From Choanephora cucurbitarum (taxonomy: Eukaryota > Mucoromycota > Mucoromycetes > Mucorales > Choanephoraceae), in NCBI GenBank assembly GCA_025331435.1, contig JAIWNI010000008.1:62001-126000 (forward strand): DNA of 64,000 nucleotides. Direction: 5' to 3'. The notes beneath the pieces were generated by a model that ran no database searches, was not told the DNA's origin, and saw only the letters and a list, made by a program, of their open reading frames with translations. Made by a program: the position numbers and the translations under genes. Positions within the stretch are counted from its first letter, which is position 1. Each line of letters starts with the position of its first letter. This document shows positions 44,471 to 55,650 of this stretch, piece by piece.

Positions 44471-45698
44471 ATGGAAGGACTTGAGTTGAATTCGATACCC
44501 ATACGCCTGTTAGCGCGTATTATGATACAGTTACTTACACTGCCACCCAATAAGAACAATAGTGATCTCTTGTCTATGATCACAGCTGGCCTGAAAGTAT
44601 ATGGACAAACAAGTGATCTAAACGCGTTCCTAGAGTACTGTAAGACAGGCCTATCCATAGAGGCATGGTCTTGGCAACATTATACCATCACTTCAAAAAC
44701 CGATTGGGAAGATGCCAATCATAAGAAAGATCATGAAGTCGTTGGTCTAAGATTCCTTATTCATTCAGAGACAGTAAAGCACTTTTTAAAAAAAGAAGAG
44801 AAGTCTTACCTCTTATTGACTGGGATATGGATTTATAGGAAAGAAGACGTATTCAACTGACACGATGGTCTAAAAGTCATCAACACAATCCAAAATGTGT
44901 TCAGTTCTATCAAGGCAGAGCTATGCCTATTGACCATTTATTGAATGACACTTTACATTATCTTCAAAAGGCAATACCTCCAGCCTTAGAGGATCTGATT
45001 CAGTTACGTCTAGAACGTTTTAGAGAGGACACATTGGCATTTGAACAACAGTCAAGGCAGTTAGATCATGCAGATTATGATTTAGTGGGTGCCCTGATGG
45101 TACGATATGATAGTACAGCCAACCGTGGTTATGCTTCAGATGCATGGTGTCTTTATCTAAGAGATTTTATTGAAACATCGGATGGATCTGTTTGGCGTAT
45201 TCTCTGTGATGAACAAGATCAAAAGGTACTTTTTTTTTGGTTATAGCATCAATCTAATTTGATGGATAGATAACATCAGATCAAGCCATGGCTGATATTC
45301 GTGGTCTTACCACAACCGATCAGACAATACAGCCTACTGACTTTTCAAAAGCATATCGACCTGTCTATGTATTCTATGTCAATCTGGCTTTGTTACAGGC
45401 GGAACAGAGTCAGGGAATCACTCTAGAAGATTACACACTAGAAGAAGAGGAAGAAAGTATACCCTGCATGCATTGTGGTATTAAGGAGATTGCAGATGAT
45501 ATCAATGACATTTTCTTTTGTGAGTCATGTCACCAAGGGGTACATCAGTTGTGTGAGGATCCACCCATTCAATCCTTTGAACTAAAGATTGATCCTTGGT
45601 ATTGTCGAACCTGTTGTCGAAACAAGAATTTACCAATACCAATCTTAGAAGATACTTTTCTATCACATAAGCGTAAGAGAGAAGAAGAAGAAGAATAA
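44471..45698 (+). CDS. PHD-finger protein of unknown function
   Basis: A 372-aa protein in three exons: 44471-44773, 44839-45225 and 45270-45698. The C-terminal part (about 290-350) is a complete PHD finger, Cys4-His-Cys3: CMHC, then FFCESC, the VHQLC pair and WYCRTC. PHD fingers usually read histone H3 tails. The middle (about 150-280) has no clear assignment; segments such as GRAMPIDHLLNDTL and DLVGALMVRYD, with WCLYLRD and VWRILCDE, recall the end of a ubiquitin-specific protease fold but lack the active-site G-H-Y. The N-terminus is helical. The ATG at 44471 is only 64 bp after the MEX67 stop. The tail is a run of Lys/Arg/Glu. Chromatin role inferred from PHD only. Confidence 0.75.
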
Positions 45699-47197
45699 AA
45701 CTTAAAGGAACTTAGATGTTGAGTCAGTGTAACTACGCTTTGACTTCATTCCCTAAAACTGCAACTTGAAATACATCATGACAACCAAGTCTGACTCACA
45801 TAATGATGCGAGGACAACAGTGAATTGGTGCCTTGTTTGTGATCTATCTAACGATGTTAAAGTAAAATCCATATAGATTAGACCTAGAACAGTTCTATCT
45901 GTTGCTAAACTGTGAGCTGAAGTTACCTGTTATGATTTTGGGCTTAGGATAGAAACTTTTTTTGTTTGTTTGGATAATTAGATTTATAGCTTACTTAACA
46001 GAAAACTGGACAATTTGAGACTGAGCTTTCGTTTTAAGTACAAGATCACCAAATACAATAGAAAAGTACAAGTAAATGATAGATAGACTTATCATAGGTG
46101 CTTTATTGAAATCCAGGGCAATACATAGTCGCTTCCTACCATTGACTTTGAGTGAATTCAAGCAATTGACATTTATGATAAAGAGCAAAGGGTACTGTTC
46201 TTGAAATTCTCTATTTCCAGGTAGTTTAAAGATTCTGTGGTTACGCCTCTTCTTTTGTCAATAAAGATACAGTTTCTCTTTATAATCTGTATCAAAGCCT
46301 TTCTTATTCATATCTAGTTTGCTGAATTTCTCAAAAAGAAAAACAGGCTTTCTTGACAGTTAAGCATTCTGTTCCTCAAAATTCTTCGTTAAGCTATCAA
46401 TCCGATACCGAGTGAACATTGTTGTTGATAGGCTCATAAATGTGTGCCGTAAACTGGGATTTTCTACAAGCAACTTCCTCAGGCTTCATTGCAAAGGCGT
46501 CTTCACCTCAAGAGTGCACGACAATTGATCTTCAAATCTTTCACAACTTTACTTACAACATCTCACTCTACTGGCTGCTTAAGTATACGATCAATGAAAG
46601 TTTCTCTTATTGATTTACTGTGGCTCTTGCAAGAAATAGATTTTCTCAACTCTTCATGTTTCGACTGCCTTTTTGCGGAAGCTGAATCACAGAATTAGGA
46701 ACGCTTAACAAAGTTACTGTTCTCTACTAGTAATGTCCTCAAGAATGATGCTTTGATCGTTGACATCAGTCCATGGTTATCATAAGCCTTCTTTCCTCAT
46801 TCGTTCTAAAGGTTGTCAAGTCTGCTTTCGTCAAAAAAAAAGGGGGGAAATTGTGGCTAATTTAGAAAGAGTAGTGATAGAGTTTAAACAAGTCGTTGCT
46901 TTTACCCTAAAGGACAAATCGTTTTTCCATGGACATGTATGGCCCTTATGGAAAAAACTTTAATAAAGGCTTAAATCATTTACCCGATTCAAGCCCACCA
47001 ATGAATTAGAGCGATCTTTTGATGTGTTACTAAGTTAATAATTTTTTTTTAATGTAGATAATAACAAAATAGATGAAAGAGGGAGGCATATAAGAGAATG
47101 AATGTGTGTGTGTGTGTATACAGAATAAGAAAAGGAAAGACGAATTTACATATATAAAAAGAAGAAAGCTATTTACATTTTTCCTATTCTTTTTTTT
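45699..47197. other. Intergenic, convergent
   Basis: 1.5 kb between the PHD gene (+) and the DUF8032-like gene (-), so only 3' ends are expected. It is AT-rich, with a TG run at 47103-47118. Open frames of 60-70 codons here have no coding character. Confidence 0.5.
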
Positions 47198-48867
47198 TTA
47201 GAAGAGTGGGTCTAATAGATGGCTTGAGCTAAATGCATCGTCAATGGATGCATTGTACAGTTTAGAGAGCTGTTCAGCAGTTGAGTTAGTAGTGATGGTA
47301 GAATCAGAAAACATAGAGTGATAGAAGGGATCCTCTTCTGTAATCATGAATTGATCAAAGTAATCATGTTGAAAGGATGGATCAGCTGCTAAGGTCATAG
47401 TGGGGCTTGGTGTGCAGACAGTGCTATCTGAGACAGAACTCGTGGTTGAATTCATACGTCCATTGCTGTCTCTGATGGGGTTGAAAGTATCGATCAACGA
47501 GAGAGGCTCTTGCAAGAGAACATCACAGAACAAGGCATTCTCTGTAAGATCCATAGAAGCATCTGTGGCCTTGATGGATTCTTCATCGGCCAGCGAGAAG
47601 CAATCGTTGAAATCAAGTGATTCGGTAGTACCACTTGTACTTATAGGTGAACTAAGTGATGGTGTTGCTGTGGTTTCATACATGGCATTCTGAGCCAACA
47701 AGGCATCTTCAGTCAATGGCTTTTTAGAGGGAATGAGATCCATAAGAGAAGTGTGTTGGTTTAATGTGTCAGTGAGGGAAGGAGGAGGAATGGGTGCAAC
47801 CCTTTTGGCGTTCTTACGGGGTTGAAGTGATGGCATAAATTTGGAGCGATAGATATCAAGAGCGCGTTGAAGCATATTTTTCTTTCCTGCCAGGTGACGA
47901 GGATTTAACCAAGCCTGATGATAGAGTATGAATAAAAAAGAAAAAGTCATCTCCAAGAACTTACCAATTTCCATGCCAATTCGTTACACATGGTTTCTTC
48001 TGACCAACGTGTGCTGTTGATAGCAGGCTTTGTCATGTTCATGGCCCGAGGGAAAGGACAGTTGGCCTTGCGGAATTCAATATTAATTTCCTCCAAATCG
48101 ACAGATTCAACATTGATCTTGATACGGAATCGTTGGTGATTGGCATCTTCAATAGCAATTGTCTTGGGATGGTGTATAGGTGGGGCGATGCCTGAGAGTG
48201 AGGATGTGTTGTCCTGTGTCTCTTCATCTCCTTCACGGTGCTTACGTTTGCGCAGCGTACCATTCAGCAATTTCTCTTGACGAGCCACTCGACGGGAACG
48301 CATACTTGGATAACGATTGCGATAGGAATCTACAGCGCGCTGAATCAGACCACGCTTACCAGCAATTTCGTCTTTATTCAACCAAGCTAATTTCCAACCG
48401 AGCACATTGCATTCAGTCTCATAAGCCCAGCGATTGCCTGTATACTCTTCTTTAGGTAAGTTGGCTCGAGGATAGACACAATTATCACTTTTGAAGACAT
48501 CATCCATCAGACTGATGTCCACTTGTTGAAGGTCAGTTCGAATAGAGTATCGCTTAAGCGTGCGGTTATGAGAATAGACAAAAGAGACCCATTCGACGCC
48601 ATCCCTGATTTCGGTGACTGGTTCATTGGGTGTGTTGTTTGTTTGTCGTGTTGATTCTGATTTGGGAGTTGCCTTGGTATGGGTAGATCTATCTTTGTCT
48701 AGTCTTCTCTTCTTGACTCGGCCTAGTGTCTGCTCAATAGCCACAATTTGATCTGCTGTCAAATGTTCTAGTAACAGTTCGGCTTTGGCAGGTGCTGAAA
48801 TAAGATCCTGAAGGGAAAGTGATGTAGGTGAGTGTAACATACTGTTTGAAGTAGTGCAGAAGTCCAT
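47198..48867 (-). CDS. Tandem-repeat protein, DUF8032-like, fungal
   Basis: A 539-aa protein in two exons, 47965-48867 and 47198-47914 (50-nt intron). Two copies of one domain of about 95 aa are clear. Copy 1 (about 95-200) has WAYETECNVLGWKLAWLN then GKRGLIQRAVDSYR; copy 2 (about 235-340) has WSEETMCNELAWKLAWLN then GKKNMLQRALDIYR, and the intron falls inside the second LAWLN. Before each lies a segment with CVYPRANL or CPFPRAMN. I believe this corresponds to the Mucoromycota domain DUF8032, but could not check. The N-terminus has a short helical segment (LLEHLTADQIVAIEQTL); the C-terminal 200 residues are Ser/Thr/Asp-rich and acidic, resembling an activation domain. A transcription-related role is a guess. 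Confidence 0.75.
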
Positions 48868-49660
48868 TTTTAGTAGGTGAATTATATGTAAGAAAGGGGT
48901 GTTATTTAAGGGTTAATGAGGAAATATAGGTAGTTCTTATATATGATTTATGATTTTCTATACAAGAATTCAATTAACTGAAATGATCATTAAATAGAGA
49001 AAATAGGCAAGTAAGTCTAGTAATTTCGTATGCTAATTTTTTTTTTGGAAATTAAAAAAAAAATAATAAGTCAAGAAGAAGAAGAAAACAAAATGATTAT
49101 ATAAAGATGAAAAAAACTGAGTTTGAATCTGAAGTAAAGGCTCACTTCTTATTCGTGTAACTAAAATATCCTCTTTGAATCAAAACCAGCCATTTGATGT
49201 TTCTTAGTTTTCTCCATGCCCTTGAATGGTAAAAATCTAAAACAACTTGGAGGCAGCGTTTTAAGATCTTTTAGGGCAAATGGTCTATCGTTGGATCTGA
49301 AAAGTAAACAAATCAGTGATTTTCTGTCTTTCTTCTCTTTATGAATCACATTCCTTTCCGATGTTTCCGCGAATAGCCGACAAACAAGAAAAAGATTTTC
49401 TTATTTCGAGAATTATTGTTTAGCCGTCATATGAAACTAAGTGAATCGTTGTGCCTTGGAAATCTATAGAAAAGTAAAGTAAAGTAGAGCTTCTTCACTC
49501 TCTTTCTCTCACTCTCTGTCTCTTTTCTTCATTACACGTGCAAAGACATAGCTCATGTGAATGTTACGTACTGCCTAATGTTAAGTTATTGTTTATAGTA
49601 TATTTGGAACAAACTTTAATTATCATTGTTTACATAAGGGTGGTTGGTGTAACAAGGCAT
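48868..49660. other. Intergenic between the DUF8032-like gene and TEL2
   Basis: 0.8 kb, AT-rich. It should hold the promoter of the DUF8032-like gene (-) and the 3' UTR of TEL2 (-). A 62-codon frame at 49161-49349 is not supported. Confidence 0.5.
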
Positions 49661-52600
49661 TTATTCAGTTAATGCAATATGTGATATTTTTATCATTACA
49701 CTCAATACAATATCCTGCAGTTGTTGATCTGATTGATTTTCTAGAAGCACTAAGTTCTTTATTAGCCTTTTGCTTCATTTGAAAAGACTATTCGTTACCT
49801 TCTAACCACTGCTTTGTCTCTACCAATTCCTTTGTGTAGTCAGAAAACAACAGCTTCTCTTGGTGTTGATAACATATGCTGATGATAGTATCAATTCCTA
49901 ACAAAAGCGCTCTTTTGGTACCAACAGAAAGATGAGCTGCATATTGCATAGAAAGTGCAAATTCAAAATATTCTTTTACAACCTTCCTTTTGTCTAGTGT
50001 ATTGGCTATTCTTGTCTGGTAAGTGAAACTGTCTTTTGTTTAACCTATTGACTTAACTGGAGCTGTACAGAATGACATTTAAGGTCATCACAAATCTTTC
50101 AGTAAGTAGGGCAGAACTACCCATCCAATAGCTGAGATGCCCTTGAGATCCTTCCCACCAGCCTACCAAAAGTGGGAAGAAAAAGACGGGTCCCGCCAAT
50201 CCAGATAATTTGTTTCTCTTGATTTTATGTTGATTCTGTCTCTCAATTTCCATTCGTCTTGATACAAACAGCTGCTTTCCTGCCTGTGGTTGATCTATCT
50301 GTAGCTCTGGTGTGTTCTGATGATTGGTTAGTGTGTATGCATACATGTTGTCATGGCTTCATTTACATCTGATTCAGACCAACCAGCTAATTCTTTAACA
50401 GCATTTGAAATGGCACCCAATATCATCTGCTTTTGACCAGTCGATGTATTTCGATCATACAGTTGATCGATAATAAACCTAATGCCCATTAAAGTTTTCT
50501 GCATTTGTTTCATCATCTTTACCTACTCTGTCACTGACTCAGGCACGCCTACAATCAAGGCTACCAGTGCCTGTTGTTGTAATTTGCGAAAATCGCGTAT
50601 TTCATAGGTCTCTGGAAAGCCTATCAGGTATCTTGCTAAGTTGATTGAAGATTCGCCTGTTTGAGAATGGTTAAGTGAATGACATTGTTGTACGACAAAT
50701 AGATGACCTACTCAATTCTGTGCCTGCCCCAGCTTTTCGGCGTATTACTTGTTCCGCGGCGGTTAATCCAATTTCCAATTTGAGAGGATCATCTCTGTCT
50801 TGAAGGCAGCGAATCAAATCTCGTATAAACCTAGAATAGTGTTTCAGCCGATCTAAACTGTAAGATATTTAAATATGGCTTACACTGGCTTCTTAGTCTG
50901 CTTATTCTCTTTGTTTGTTAAACCTTCGTCTTCTGATTCTTCTTCCATGTCGTAAGGTTCAAATTCTTCTTCCTCGTCATCAGAGTCCTCTATATCATAA
51001 CTCATATCAGCAACTACTTTACTAGAACAGCTACAGAAAAAAAAGAGGGGCTTACCTTTATCTAGCACTGATGTAATATCAGCATCTGGATCAAGCTCTT
51101 CTGTTTCCTCTGTTTCATCTTCCGATTCAGTTTCAGGACTCATTGTTACTGAACAAGCAGTAGGCTCATCATAGGCATCTGTTATCCACACTAATCCTTT
51201 TAATTCTTGAAGAGATGGATTTGAGTCCAGCAGACTGGTGTTCAATGGCTTTTCTTTATCGATTCGACTTGACAATGCTTCTGCTACTACCTATCCAGAA
51301 AGTAAAGATTAAAAAAAGAAGAAGGATGACATAACTTTTTTTCTTTTTCTTACAGCTCCCAATTGTGCAATTTGAATATCGCCACTATTAAAATAAGTAG
51401 AGACATGGTGGAACAAAGGAGTTTCAGCCATAATTGTATGTTGAATATCGTCATTGGATAGATAAGCAATCAGTGATAATAAGGCAGTCGTCGTATCTAT
51501 CATTTCTGAGTGAGTAGAGTGATCGAAACAAAGATTTCTGTTATTTACATAAACGCTCTCTACTGCTTGCATGTTGAATAAAGACAGGATCTGACCAAGT
51601 CTGGATCACTCGTCTGATGATTGAGTCTAGGAACGGCAGTCGTCTATCTTCTGTAAGATGGTGAATGACGGTAGAGATACTGATTCTGGCCAAAAGAGAA
51701 TCTGCCCAACTGGATTTAGAGAGTCGAAAGATAGCTGTATTCAAAAATGCCGATAGACGTTGTTCTTTGCATTCAGATTCAGTACCAAACAAGAGATTGG
51801 CTAGTTCCTTGGAAGCTGAGGTCACACTCATTGAATTTGGCAAGACAATGTGATCATGAACATAATGTAAAAGGGCTCGATTGACTTGTTCAGAAGATGC
51901 AATCAATTCAATCTGTTCAAATACACAAGGCCAATGGTCTGGACTTAAACGAGCTACTGGATAAATAGAGGAAATGACAACATCTAGAAATCTCTCAAGT
52001 TACATATCTTGTCAAAAGATGAGTTGTTCTCTTTATATACCTTCATAACCTTGTCGTATCATTTTGCCCAACAATGCATGTGTAAATACACTTGATTTAT
52101 CTGTAAGATATTTAGCAGCACGCAAACTCATTTTTGCATAGTAATGTCTAAACCAATCATTGTAAGATAATAGTCTTAGCTATCGTGCTTTTCTAACTTT
52201 ACCTATCAATATACCATGCATGTTCACTATTGAATCGAACACGGTCAAATTGAATAGCAAACGCATTATTCAAGTGACTCGGTATAGAGCACAAAAGAGA
52301 ACAAAAGAACGAAACATCTGTTTTAGAGATATAGTTGCCATACAGACAAAATACTGAATGAGAAAGTGATATCGACTGAAGAAAGGAAGCATAGGCCTCC
52401 AATGTCTCTAAGGAGGCATGGTCCTGACGAGAGAGACACTCGAGTAAGATAGGCAAACTCGCTTGAATCATCATGACTTTAATCTGATCGTGCGTATCAG
52501 CTGCATATCCCCATGATGCCTCCAGTCGTTTTCGATGTTCAGGTAATCCAAGTGAAAACATCCAGTGAGGAACAATAGTTTCGCACAAGTGCCATAAGTG

Positions 52601-52780
52601 TCGTTTCCAGGTACTGTGTTGAACAAGCGCTCGTTTTGACGTGAGGGGTCTGCCTTGGTCTTCAAGCCAATCTATTGGTGTTGAGAGGCATAGAAGGACA
52701 GTGTCTAGTGAGCAGTTGGGTTCGCTCGTTTGGTGATCGAGATCGCTGAGTTGATCAAGTAAGGTTTCTAGCGATGTCAT
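49661..52780 (-). CDS. TEL2: Telomere length regulation protein TEL2 (TELO2)
   Basis: The scaffold of the TTT complex that stabilises PIKK kinases (ATM, ATR, TOR). Twelve exons: 52203-52780, 52041-52147, 51549-51983, 51354-51496, 51056-51290, 50884-51013, 50712-50830, 50527-50656, 50367-50478, 50069-50316, 49799-50028 and 49661-49740, for 848 aa. Each join restores family-like text: HASSRERLYTTTALL, FIRDLIRCLQDRDDPLKLEIGL with IRRKAGAGTE (the conserved Tel2 block), EFIIDQLYD with QKQMILGAI, and LAGPVFFFPLLVGWW. The N-terminal half is helical HEAT-like sequence; an acidic linker (DEEEEFEPYDMEEESEDE) separates the halves, as in human TELO2, where it carries CK2 sites. Introns are short (40-58 nt). 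An in-frame TAG at the end of exon 8 and the 42-nt intron 51014-51055 were resolved by splice signals; the 40-nt intron 50029-50068 is the least certain. Confidence 0.9.
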
Positions 52781-54292
52781 GTAAAGACGAAGAAAAAATA
52801 TTTCGATTATGCAAAAAGTTAATTTTTTCAAGACAATCTCTTTCGGGCACACTAAAGCCTTTGTTGGAATGGAAGTTAAAGCTTAAATATGAACCGGTCT
52901 CTCTGTTTGTAATTCGAAAGACCTTCTTCTTATACTGACATCATTTCTTGTTTGTAAAACAGAAAATTATAGCTAAATTTCAATTCCTTGTATTGGTCTT
53001 TCTTGATTGATAGCCTTAGACTTGTCCAAAAAATCAGGGCGAGGCAGGACACTATTTGGAGAAATGAAGCTATATGAGTAGCTGCTGCAGTACCAATGAA
53101 AGAAGGTTTGAGGAAATTGCTCTTTTTAGCCTTATAAAGAAATAAAAGAAAGAAAGCCTTAAACATTCAAGAAAAAAAATAGTTGCGCAGTCTTACATTC
53201 ACTGTCAAAGAGTATACCCTCAAAGCATGAATAAACTATCATCGATCCCTTGAATCCTCAGAAGGTCAAAAGAGCTATTATAGGACTATTCACAATCACT
53301 GACATTATGTCTTAATATGGAAGATACTTGCAAGAAATGTAGAATAACAGCTATCTTTTCTTTTATGAATGATTCAACCAAAAGAATAGTTTGAATCCAA
53401 CAAAAGCAATTCCAATTATGTCAAATTGTTGTAACCAATGTAGGTTCAAAAAATCACCCTAGCTGAAAGTTTGAGCCTGATATACAAAAAGCAAACGGTT
53501 GAATGACATGTACATCATTTAAGAAAGAGATAGAAAGAAATGTGCATCTTTTGTATGTCCCATTAAAATTGCTCTACAGTATTTGACTGACACTGAGAAT
53601 GTATAAAACGAATCGACTATCTTTTCTTCTTTTGGCTTGAAGAAGCCATGATTATAGCTAAAGCAAATGAAGCATGTTGGATCCAAGACATCAAAAATAT
53701 AGTAGGTCAATGCGTCATGCTCCGATTATGCGTAACATATGGAATGACATTGGTCATATTTAGTTGCATGAAACATCTTGGCTTTTCTTTTTTCTCCTGT
53801 AGTTGTTTTTATTCTGCAATAAACAAAAAAGAACTCATAAATTTCATCTTTTAAGCTTGTTTTGTTACTTGAGGCAGTTACAAGAAAGAGAATGTGTTTT
53901 GATGAGAAAAAAGAGGAAGCAGTAATTGCTTAATACAAAACAAGCATCGGCGGGAAAATGCTTACTTGTGTTTGCGCGCGATTAATAGGTACACCTGGAA
54001 CTGCATATGAAAAATTTGTCATTTGGAACACAACCTCTCAAATGTCGTTATTGAAAACTTTCCTGAATTACCATTTTCCTTTACATCCAGGAAAGAGCTC
54101 ACTCAACATATGCTCCATTCTTTTTTGGTGCGCGGTAAGATTACATCAAGATGGAAAAAAATATCGATCAAGTAGGGTTAGATAGTCCGCTATGAGACAA
54201 CGTGGAGTATGGTTTTCTTCTATATAAATAAGGGAACAAAAAGTTCCTTTTTTTTGTGGTGCCTTTCATATTTATTTTCAAGACATAACAAT
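52781..54292. other. Divergent intergenic region between TEL2 and GH16
   Basis: 1.5 kb, AT-rich. It contains the promoters of TEL2 (-) and the GH16 gene (+). The frames of 60-80 codons here have no coding signature. No RNA gene was recognised. Confidence 0.5.
54221..54230 (+). promoter_or_regulatory. TATA box of the GH16 gene
   Basis: TATATAAATA stands 63-72 bp upstream of the ATG at 54293, a spacing typical of a short leader. Confidence 0.6.
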
Positions 54293-55402
54293 ATGTTTAT
54301 TTATCCTGCCTCTTGGTTATTGATTTTCTCTACCGTTGGTTATATCGTTTCATGTGCTCCTTCTCCAAGAAGCACAACTTGCCAAAGCTCTCATACTGAT
54401 TTCTCCCAAGGCCTCGGTGGTGCTTGGAGCGAAGAACATGGCTCTCACCAAGGTTGGGAAATTACAGGCGAAGGTCTAGTTATGACTCTTACAAAGCCTC
54501 TCGGTGTTGTAACCAAAATTGATCCCAATACTAGTAAGTGAATCTTTCTTTCTTTTTCTCTTTTTTTTCCCTTTTGATTTGGTCAATTTAATTCTTATGA
54601 TAGATCTTCCATTCAATGATCAGCTGGCTTCTATCTCTCCTACCTTTATTTCATCCACCATGGTACGTTATGGTAAAATCACTTATGTAATGAAGACAGC
54701 AAGTACGCCAGGTGCAGTTACTGCAGCCATTTTGAAGTCGCCTGAAGGTGATGAAATTGACTTTGAAATGCTCAGTGGTAAGTCAGATAACCAGAAAAGA
54801 GACAAGCAGACGACTGAATACGTAAGGGAACTATAGGTGGAGGCGACAACGTTCAGACAAACTACTTTTATGGGCCTGTTCCTGTCTATAATGTCAATAA
54901 GCAAGCTAATTCACTTGGTAGTGCCTCTGCTTCATTTCATTCCTACACGATTGACTGGTAACATGAATCCTATCTGTTGATACTGTACTTATGACTGATT
55001 GCATTTGGCTTTTCTTTTCTCCAAAAAATAGGTCTCCCAGTGCAATTCGATTTTATATTGATGGTAACCTGATCCGTGACTCGCCTAACCCAAATAACTG
55101 TGATGGTAGTAATGGTGCATGTAACTTTCCTACTCATGCTTCGTAAGTAAAATGAGCCTTTGTGGTTCCTTGGCCATATTGACTTTTTTTATTGGTAGTT
55201 ATGTTAAATTCGGTCTTTGGGATGCTAGTAGTCCTTCAGGCACAGCTCAATGGGCTATGGGACCAATCAATGTAAGTCAAAACATTTTATACTCTTCTTT
55301 ATTTTTCTTCTGAGGACTGAAAATGTTTCTCTTATGTAGTGGAATTCATCACCAAGCATTTCTGCCATCATCAAGTCTGTGACTATTGAATGCAGTTCAT
55401 AA
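54293..55402 (+). CDS. Secreted glycoside hydrolase family 16 enzyme (Crh-like)
   Basis: A 260-aa secreted enzyme in six exons: 54293-54533, 54604-54777, 54837-54957, 55032-55142, 55199-55271 and 55340-55402. Residues 1 to about 21 form a signal peptide (hydrophobic LLIFSTVGYIV, then a Cys/Ala site). The GH16 active site is GDEIDFE with Glu131 as nucleophile and Glu135 as acid/base. Later segments fit the jelly roll: SFHSYTIDWSPSAIRFYIDG (a family hallmark), and KFGLWDAS near the C-terminus. The last residues end in Cys-Ser-Ser with no GPI signal or chitin-binding module. Cysteines at CDGSNGAC and the C-terminal CSS suggest disulfides. The substrate is beta-glucan or chitin-glucan links; Crh-type transglycosylase activity is inferred from similarity to DEIDFE proteins. 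Confidence 0.9.
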
Positions 55403-55650
55403 AACAATTTATACAATTGTAATAAAAAGATAAAAATCGATGAATGCATAGAGTTGCAATGAATAATGAGACTAGCCATTGATTCGAGTAGAAAGCAATT
55501 TGATCTCTAATGTCAATTGTTAGCAGAAGCCCTTTCATTTGATCAGATAGGCATATTGTGTGTCCGATAACCAAATTTTCAAATGCGACGCGTGATTTAG
55601 AGACGCGTCTCAGAGGGTGCCTCACTTTTTTTTCTTATCCTATCATAACC

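Noticed and set aside
46489..46963. Two short + strand frames between the PHD and DUF8032-like genes
   Set aside because: No start context, no homology, and both adjacent genes end here, so this is 3' flanking DNA.
50527..50530. In-frame TAG as the true stop of TEL2
   Set aside because: The conserved C-terminal half (FIIDQLYD, then LAGPVFFFPL) continues after it, and a 48-nt GT-AG intron removes the stop.
53441..53465. tRNA-like GGTTCAA box
   Set aside because: No matching A box, acceptor stem or anticodon arm could be built around it; no tRNA was found in the window.
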